Shown here in pieces: positions 57,301-64,000 of a stretch of DNA of 64,000 nt (positions within the stretch are counted from its first letter, which is position 1; each line of letters starts with the position of its first letter). The stretch comes from Malus domestica (taxonomy: Eukaryota; Streptophyta; Magnoliopsida; Rosales; Rosaceae). The notes under the pieces are model-generated. The model did not search any database and was not told where the DNA came from. It worked only from the letters and a program-made list of their open reading frames with translations. Made by a program: the position numbers and the translations under genes. Location of the stretch: contig NC_091670.1 of assembly GCF_042453785.1 (NCBI RefSeq), forward strand, positions 4,345,001 to 4,409,000. The letters are read 5' to 3'.

Positions 57301-59347
57301 AAGTGAGTATGTTTCCAGTGTACACAATGATGCTCCTAACACTGTGAATATGGAGAGTGAAATTCCACTCACAGAAACCTATGACAACACACCAAAGAAG
57401 TGGAGAGATCTGAATGAAGTGTTTGCTCAGTGTAGACTCAGTGTCATTGAACCTGAGAATTACATTGAAGCTTCTCAAGATGAAGCTTGGAAGAAAGCAA
57501 TGGATGAGGAGATTACTATGATTGAGAAGAATGACACTTGGAGATTGGTTGATAGACCAAGTGACAAACCAATTGTTGGGGTAAAATGGATCTTCAAAAC
57601 CAAATTGAATTTGGATGGCACTGTACAAAAACACAAGGCAAGATTAGTTGCCAAAGGATACACTCAAAAGCCCGGAATTGATTTTAATGAGACGTTTGCA
57701 CCTGTGGCTAGATTGGATACTATAAGAACACTCATTGCTTTGGCAGCACAGAAAGGGTGGAAACTGTACCAGTTAGATGTAAAGTCTGCTTTCCTGAATG
57801 GGATCCTTGAAGAGGAAGTGTATACAGATCAGCCAGATGGATATATTGTCAAGGGAGAAGAACACAGAGTATATAAGTTAAAAAAGGCCCTGTACGGTCT
57901 AAAACAAGCTCCCAGAGCTTGGTACAGCAATATTGATACTCATTTGCTGCAGAGTGGATTTAAAAAAAGTCCAAGTGAGGCCACCTTATATGTGAAACAT
58001 GTGGATGGACAGGGAACTCTGATTGTCTCTATATATGTGGATGACATAGTTTATACTGGAAGCTGTTTAGAAATGATTGAAGATTTCAAATGTGATATGA
58101 TGAACAAGTATGAGATGTCTGACTTAGGCTTGTTACATCATTTTCTTGGAATTGGAGTAATCCAACAAGAAGGGAGTATCTTTATTCACCAGAAAAAGTA
58201 TGCACTGAGTTTACTGGACAAGTTTGGTTTGAAGAGCTGCAAGTCTGTCTCAATACCTTTACCTCCCACGGATAAGCTAAGGAAAGGTGATGGGAGTGAA
58301 GCTGCAGATGAAGAATTGTATAGGAAAATTGTTGGCAGCCTTCTATACTTAACTGCAACAAGGCCTGATATCTTGTACTCAGCATGTGTACTTGCCAGGT
58401 ACATGCACTGTCCTTCCATCAAACATCTTGGCACTGCAAGGAGGATCCTCAGATATGTGCAAGGAACTGTTGACTATGGAATTAAGTATGAAAAGGGAAA
58501 TGCAGCTCTACTCATAGGATTTTGTGACAGTTATTGGAGTGGAGATGAAGATGACATGAAGTCCACATCAGGGTATGCTTTCAGCTTTGGCAGTGGTGCA
58601 TTTTCTTGGGCTTCTGTAAAGCAACAGAGTGTTGCACTCTCAACTGCTGAAGCCGAGTATATGAGTGCCTCAAAAGCCACCACTCAAGCTACATGGCTGA
58701 GATTTGTGCTGCATGATTTTGGTGAAGAATTGATCGAACCAACTCCTTTGATGTGTGATAACACATCAGCAATTGCAATGTCAAAGAATCCGGTATTCCA
58801 TCAGAGGTCTAAACATATCAAGAGGAAGTTTCATTTCATCAGAGATGCAATTCAAGAAGGAACAATTGACCTGCAATACTGCAAAAGTGAGGAGCAACTA
58901 GCTGACATTTTCACCAAAGCACTTGCTAAAGACAGATTCTGTGCTTTGAAGGATAAGCTTGGGGTAATCTCAGTTAAGACCTTAGAAGGGAGTGTTAGTT
59001 GATTAAGGTCTAAACTGTATTTTCCTTACTTTAGCAAGTGTAAATAAATCAGTTAGTGATCAAGGGCTGAGATTAGATGATATTGTGCTAGGCTTGGATG
59101 TAAACATGTGTCAAGATCTCATAGGGTCTTGTAATGAATGGTATGATGAGCTCATAGGCTCACGTAGCTTCTCTCTCCCTAGTAGTCATGTAAATGTTGA
59201 GGAAAGAAGGAATATATGCAGCAGAGCATTCTTTGGCTCTCTCTGAGATTTTTGAGAACTCTCTCTGTCTTTTCATTTTCTCTCTAAAAACTTCTTCTTC
59301 TTATGCACATTTCTAAATACATCACTGCATAACAGGAAAGTCCAACA
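54359..59347 (+). mobile_element. young Ty1/copia element, nearly identical LTRs, TSD GTTTC
   Basis: Element of 4,989 bp. 5' LTR 54359-54712 (354 bp), 3' LTR 58993-59347 (355 bp). I see only about three or four differences between them. GTTTC lies at 54354-54358 and 59348-59352. The primer site TGGTATCCAGAGC starts right after the 5' LTR; the 3' LTR is preceded by a short purine stretch (AGAAGGGAG). It encodes one gag-pol frame in Ty1/copia order (protease, integrase, RT, RNase H), broken twice. It is nested in an older copia relic. Confidence 0.95.
54819..59002 (+). pseudogene. copia gag-pol, broken by a stop and a frameshift
   Basis: Translation starts at MAGSGSGDLRAPVFDG (54819). An acidic insert (DEEDSSSSDDDEGDDDELD) interrupts the gag N-terminus. 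Then come a zinc knuckle (CHNCNRFGHVVRDC), protease (WYLDSGCSNHM), integrase (WHRRFGHLNYD; DVCGPM...FIDDKSR; SPQQNGIAERKN), RT ([24 protein letters not shown]) and RNase H ([13 protein letters not shown]). An in-frame TGA at 56694-56696, in the integrase core, and a one-base loss near 57,045 split it into three frames ending at 59002. All domains are otherwise preserved, so the damage is recent. Confidence 0.93.
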
Positions 59348-59690
59348 GTTTCCAGGTCTTGCACTGAAGCTGAATATAGGCAGCTTGCATACACTGCCGC
59401 TGAGTTGCCTTGGTTATGTTCGTGTTTTAGGGACGTACATTAGAATCTTCTAAGATAACAGATTTGGTGTGATCATTTGTCTTCCATTGCCTCAGCATCC
59501 AATCCAGTTTTCCACTCAAGAACCAAGCACTTAGAAGTTGATTATCATTATGTCAGGGAGAAGGTGATTAGAGGTGAGCTACTAGTGAATTTTATTTGTT
59601 CACAAGATCAAATTGCTGATTTGTTCACGAAGGGTTATCTTCATCTTGATTTAAACTGCTGGTGTCACAAGATCAAGTCAGACTTCTAGT
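59348..59690 (+). pseudogene. old copia relic, RNase H part (right half)
   Basis: Resumes the relic interrupted at 54,358: RSCTEAEYRQLAYTAAELPW, then after small deletions NPVFHSRTKHLEVDYHYVRE and the tail DQIADLFTKGYL. This is the copia RNase H C-terminus. No 3' LTR was recognised after it. Confidence 0.85.
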
Positions 59691-60343
59691 TTCCAATCAT
59701 ACTCTCGGGTTTGTTATCTGTGTGATTCATCCTTATTTCAACAGAAGTCTGTTAGTTCTAAGTTTTACAACAACCTTTCCAATGATCTCCGGAAAAATAG
59801 TCTCAATGCTTATTTCTGTTCTAATCAAACCAAAGTTGTTGAGCAAAAAGTGTTGTTTCCTTAGCAACGTTTCTGTTTCTGGACTACTAGTTTGCATTAG
59901 TTGCAAAATCAGACAGAAACAAATCAATTTCTGCCAGAGTACAGAAATTTGAATTCAACCCCTAGTGTACATGTTAACGCTAATGGCGTCGCGAGTTTCC
60001 AAGGTACCCACTTGCTGCATTGGGCAAGATGATCAGATTGTTAATCAATCTTCTTAATGCCCAAGTAATCTGCAAAAGTGTTTATACATCAACATTCTTA
60101 TCCACTTTGCCTTTCAGTAAATATAGCCATCTTAATATATAGCTCGAAAGATTGATTACATTGACTAAGATATCGAAACAAAAAATAATTTTGATGACAA
60201 TTAAGCTAATGTGATAAATCGATGGTTACTTACTTGCATTTTTGTGACATGGCGACTAGTTACAACGCCTTTTGCGAATTTTTTCTGTATTGTTGAAGCT
60301 AGCACTTCCAGGTCCACTTGGAGCTGCCTTGTCATGATATATG
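59691..60343. other. TNL2 3' flank
   Basis: Mostly unassigned. On the minus strand 60235-60343 is a continuous extension past the TNL2 stop (TRQLQVDLEVLAS...) ending in a CAA|GTAAGT donor-like site. A related TCATGACRAGGCA segment follows the TNL1 stop, so it may be a transcribed 3' exon. No domain is visible. Confidence 0.5.
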
Positions 60344-63300
60344 CTATGTTTGTTTCAGTAGTTTTTGGTTGAGTTCTTTCAAATCTTGCTCGTACACCAA
60401 ACGAGCCCCACACTTCTTCACCATATTCAAGTCTGCCTTTAGTTGTCCCTTGATATCAAAAAAATAAGTTTCGAATAAACACTGTTCCTGAAGACAATTT
60501 TCACGACGTTGATTTCTATAACGACGCAGATAAAATAGGCAAAGGTGTTCTGACACAACAGACCCTATGCGGTTGATCAAAACTCTATGGCTAAAATGTG
60601 CATCTAAATACCAAATTTCGAATCTATCATAATGACGAAGGGCAGCTGGATTTGCCAAGTTTTTCTTAAGGTCTTGAAAAACAACACAGAAGGCAATCCC
60701 AAGCCAGTTGGTACATGATGGTGGAGGAAGCTCCACATTTATTGAATGTCCCACATTCTGATTATTGAACCACTTTGGAATTTCACTTCCAGGGATTACA
60801 ATTTTCAATCTCTGTAGCAGAAGAAAGATCAATTATTTAGAGAGAGAGAGAGAGAAGGAGAGAGAGAGAGCGAGAGAGAGAGAGAGTACCTGAATGACAA
60901 ATTTTGGAATCTTATTAATCAAGTCTTCATCTTGAACCAATGCAATGCAATTCCGGCAAGTGACATAATCACCATAAAAACTGGATGGACCTGACAACCT
61001 TTGTAAGGAAGTGCAATTGTCCAGATTTACTCTTAATCCTCTGTTTGATGGAAGAGGTGGCAATTTTTGAAGGCTTTTCCACCCCTCCAGATCAAGACTG
61101 AAAACTTTAGAAAGGTGTCTAAAGCTTTGAGGTAGACTGATGAAATTATTTCTACTAAGATACAATACTCCCAGTAAGGACAAGCAGCCAATATCATCGG
61201 GGATATCCCCCTCCCGAAGATTACAATTCGCTAGAGATAACTCTGTCAAAGAGCATAAACGATTTAGAGAAGATAACACCAAACCCCAACAAAAAGGAGG
61301 ATCAGGGCGACTCTTTTCAAGTCCAAATAAGCGGCAAAGGACCCACCCATCCCTTGCTTTACCATCCGATCCACAAGTGGCTATGTCAAAATTTGTCTTA
61401 AATACTAGACGTTTGAGATTTTTCATGCTCACAAGCGGCTCTGTCATAGTGGGTCCCCAGCAAAACGCCTCTAAGTGATCCATGTCTCCTGGGAGTTTGT
61501 CAATCTTTAAGCATCCACTCGCACTGAGATATCCAAGAGACTTCAAATTACAAATCACCCTTGGAAGGTTCAAGAGATTTTTGCAATTCCTTACATGCAA
61601 TTCCTTGAGGCCAACCAGATGTTCATTTGTTTCTCGATCGTAGTCCCATCTAAGTGAATCCGCAATACATTCTTCATCTGCTCCCCAAATTCTGGAATCT
61701 TTTTCACATTTGAGCAGCCATCAAGATCGAAAGTCTCAAGAGAATCCATTTCAACCTCACTTGGGAGGCTATTAATGCTTTCACAGCCATTAAGAAGCAA
61801 ATGTTTAAGCCTTTTGAGAACTGCAATAGACGGGTGAATCTCAACTAAATTCTTACAATTCCAAAGAATCAACTCCTCAAGATTTGGAATACCATTGAAA
61901 TCTGGGGTACTCTTCAATTTATTGGAGTAGCTAAGATCGATATATTTCAAGTTGGGCAAGTCCTATACAACACCACCGATAACGTTCAGATCATATACTT
62001 AACTTCCACAACCTTAAAGTTTATTCAAAATAATAAATAAATAAATATATGATTATTTTGTAAATTAAATAGCATTTATTCTCAATGAATATTGAAAAAA
62101 ATTAGGACCTTCGAGATTGTACAATAAAAAAATGTCAAGCGTTCCTTATTTTTAAAACTCAAGAAAAATTAAATAACACGCCTATTACTTTTTAAAATAA
62201 TGTGTTAAAATATCATTGGACAAAATCAAAAATTGAGTATTGACTAGTGAGTAACCAGTATTATCTTTTGTTCATAACTACTCTTACCACTTTTCCCTCC
62301 CAAACACGAACAAGATTGCTATTACACATCTTTAGTTGAGCAAGCAAGTGCGGGCGAAAGCTAGTTGGAAGAAAATTAGAAGGATACCAACTCCAATTTA
62401 TAATTCTCAAGGAACATGGAAGAAATTTGGGACCTGAAGAAAAGATCAAATTATCGAATTCCAAAAACCTCAGTCCATCCATCTTAGAGAAGGCTTTGCA
62501 ATTCCACTGGCGCACCTCTTCTACTTTGAGCAGGCGTAAGGATACGGCTTCAATTGCTCTTGTTCCCTAACAATTAAGGAAAAAAAGGACGAATTAATTT
62601 TATATAATAATATAGTGTCAAAAGATATCATATCTTCTTCTAAACTGAGTATTTAACTTCTTACCGTATTCGTCGTGAATACATGATAAATATCATTGTA
62701 AAGCCACAACCTACTGCGTTGACCAGGCTCTTTAGACTCGTGAGCAATAACTGTCCATGCCATTTCTTGAATCAAATCATGCATCCATATGCATTTTTCA
62801 TGATCTTGATAGATGAGAGATCTCTCAATTAGTACATCTATCATAATACTACTAGATAATCCAAAAGAATCATCTAGCATTTCAATTACTCGCTTTGTGT
62901 ACTTCCCTTTGTGAAAACATGCAACATCGAGAAAAATTCTCTTCTCCCACTCTTCTAGTCCATCATAACTTATTTTAAGTTTATAAAAAATTGTTGGATT
63001 AGGAATTTTTGACAGATTATCCCACACACTATTCCAAGTGTCTAGCCTTCTCTTAAACAATGCCGACCCCAAAGTTTCAAGAGCTAATGGAAGGCCTCCA
63101 GCATAATTCATGAAATATGTTGATAGTTCCCAAAACCCATCCTCAGGCAGATTTTTCTTAAAGGCATGTAGGCTAAACAGTTCAAGAGCTGCGCCTTCAT
63201 CCAACACTTTGACATTATGACATAATGTTACGTCATGCTGGACTAGCAGACGTTCATTTCTAGTTGTAATGATAATTCGACTTTCCATGCCAAACCAATC

Positions 63301-64000
63301 TTCCTTTCCAGCTAGTACTTGTAGCTGGTTTATGTGATCCACATCATCGAGTACAAGAAGAACCTTTTTGTTGCGTAAGCACTTTTTAATGAAAATGATT
63401 CCGCGCTCTTCATCCCAAATTTCTTCAATCTTTTCCTTCAACATAGGGTGCAAAAGTCTTTTTTGAAGATCAACGTTAGAAACCTCTCTAATGTTGCCAA
63501 GAAAGCAGGGAACTTCAAAATGATGAAAGATTCTATCATACACAAGCTTAGCAAGGGTGGTCTTACCTATGCCACCCATCCCCGTTATCCCTATAAAGCG
63601 AACATCATTGACATCATGAGCTAACAACGAACTTAGTTGCTCAAGCCCAAAATTAACCCCAACTAATTCCTGTGAGGGATCTAACAACGGGAATGTAGCT
63701 TGCACTTTCTTCCACACACTTTTGACGAGTTGTTGTATAATCTCACTTTCACTCCTACATGGTATGAAATAACCAATCAAAAAAACATAAACGAAGCATT
63801 CAATTTTGACTCTACTAAGACATGGGAAATTAAAGTTGTTCATGCTTACTTAGATTCCTTAGAATGCCACCCAGAAATTTTGGATACTTTTTTCAGAGCC
63901 TCTCTCCACTGGGTCACCTTCATCTTGTCTTCGGTACTAATGAACTTTTCTTCATGCTCATCGAAGGCTTTGGCAAAAGACCCCTTCTGATTTCCAACGT
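60344..64000 (-). pseudogene. TNL2: TIR-NBS-LRR paralogue with LRR frameshift, 5' end outside window
   Basis: Minus-strand exons: TIR end 64000-63850, NB-ARC 63754-62665, 62566-62288, LRR 61962-60890, post-LRR 60811-60344. Splice sites match TNL1; exon 3 is 279 bp in both. NB-ARC reads GMGGIGKTTLAK, VLLVLDDVD, SRIIITTRNERLL, GLPLA and MHDLIQEM and is open. In exon 4, about 10 bp are missing next to TTIEK (near 61,630) compared with TNL1, so translation stops at 61591 after about 12 wrong codons. The remaining LRRs and C-terminal domain (VIPGSEIPKWF) are open but out of frame. It may make a TIR-NBS protein with a short LRR part. Confidence 0.85.

Overview
This window is plant nuclear DNA from a woody eudicot. 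I would guess Rosaceae (apple, pear or cherry relatives), because the Cassandra-type LTRs and several other repeats look like ones I associate with that family. This is inference; no search was run. Genes have short GT-AG introns, intergenic DNA is AT-rich, and most of the window is nested transposable elements around a small disease-resistance (TNL) cluster. Exon limits were read by eye from splice sites and reading frames.

Layout. 1-849: end of a Ty1/copia element with its 3' LTR. 850-3338: relic A of two convergent genes, a SOL1/carboxypeptidase D-like M14 peptidase (plus) and an alliinase/tryptophan-aminotransferase-related (TAR-like) gene (minus). 3379-7363: TNL1, a minus-strand TIR-NBS-LRR gene with five open, phase-compatible exons. 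7.4-12.35 kb: upstream DNA of TNL1, partly duplicated, with Tourist-like and foldback MITEs and SINEs. About 12.36-26.33 kb: a 14-kb insertion that looks like a Helitron. It carries an RPA-like gene and an SR-splicing-factor fragment and was itself hit by two hAT elements, a Mutator-like element, a solo Cassandra LTR and another LTR-like block. 26.5-32.1 kb: a tiny-LTR TRIM holding a hAT element, a 1.86-kb solo LTR inside a SINE, and a complete Cassandra element. 33.07-45.3 kb: SOL1 relic B, with a 9.8-kb Tat-type Ty3/gypsy element in intron 1. 46.7-49.9 kb: a longer TAR-like pseudogene, with a solo LTR of the same gypsy family in one exon. 51.05-52.85 kb: SOL1 relic C with two MITEs. 53.8-59.7 kb: a very young copia element nested in an old copia relic. 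60.3-64.0 kb: TNL2, a paralogue of TNL1 broken by a small LRR deletion and cut by the window edge.

How it fits together. TNL1 is the one host gene that reads as intact. It would encode an intracellular immune receptor: TIR NADase, NB-ARC switch, LRR sensor and C-terminal post-LRR domain. The rest records repeated local duplication followed by insertion. Because the SOL1/TAR block and the TNL upstream region exist in several copies, the copies serve as empty-site controls that fix the ends of a SINE, two MITEs and the 14-kb Helitron-like insertion. I found no tRNA, rRNA locus or CRISPR. The only rRNA-like sequence is the 5S-derived part of the Cassandra LTRs.
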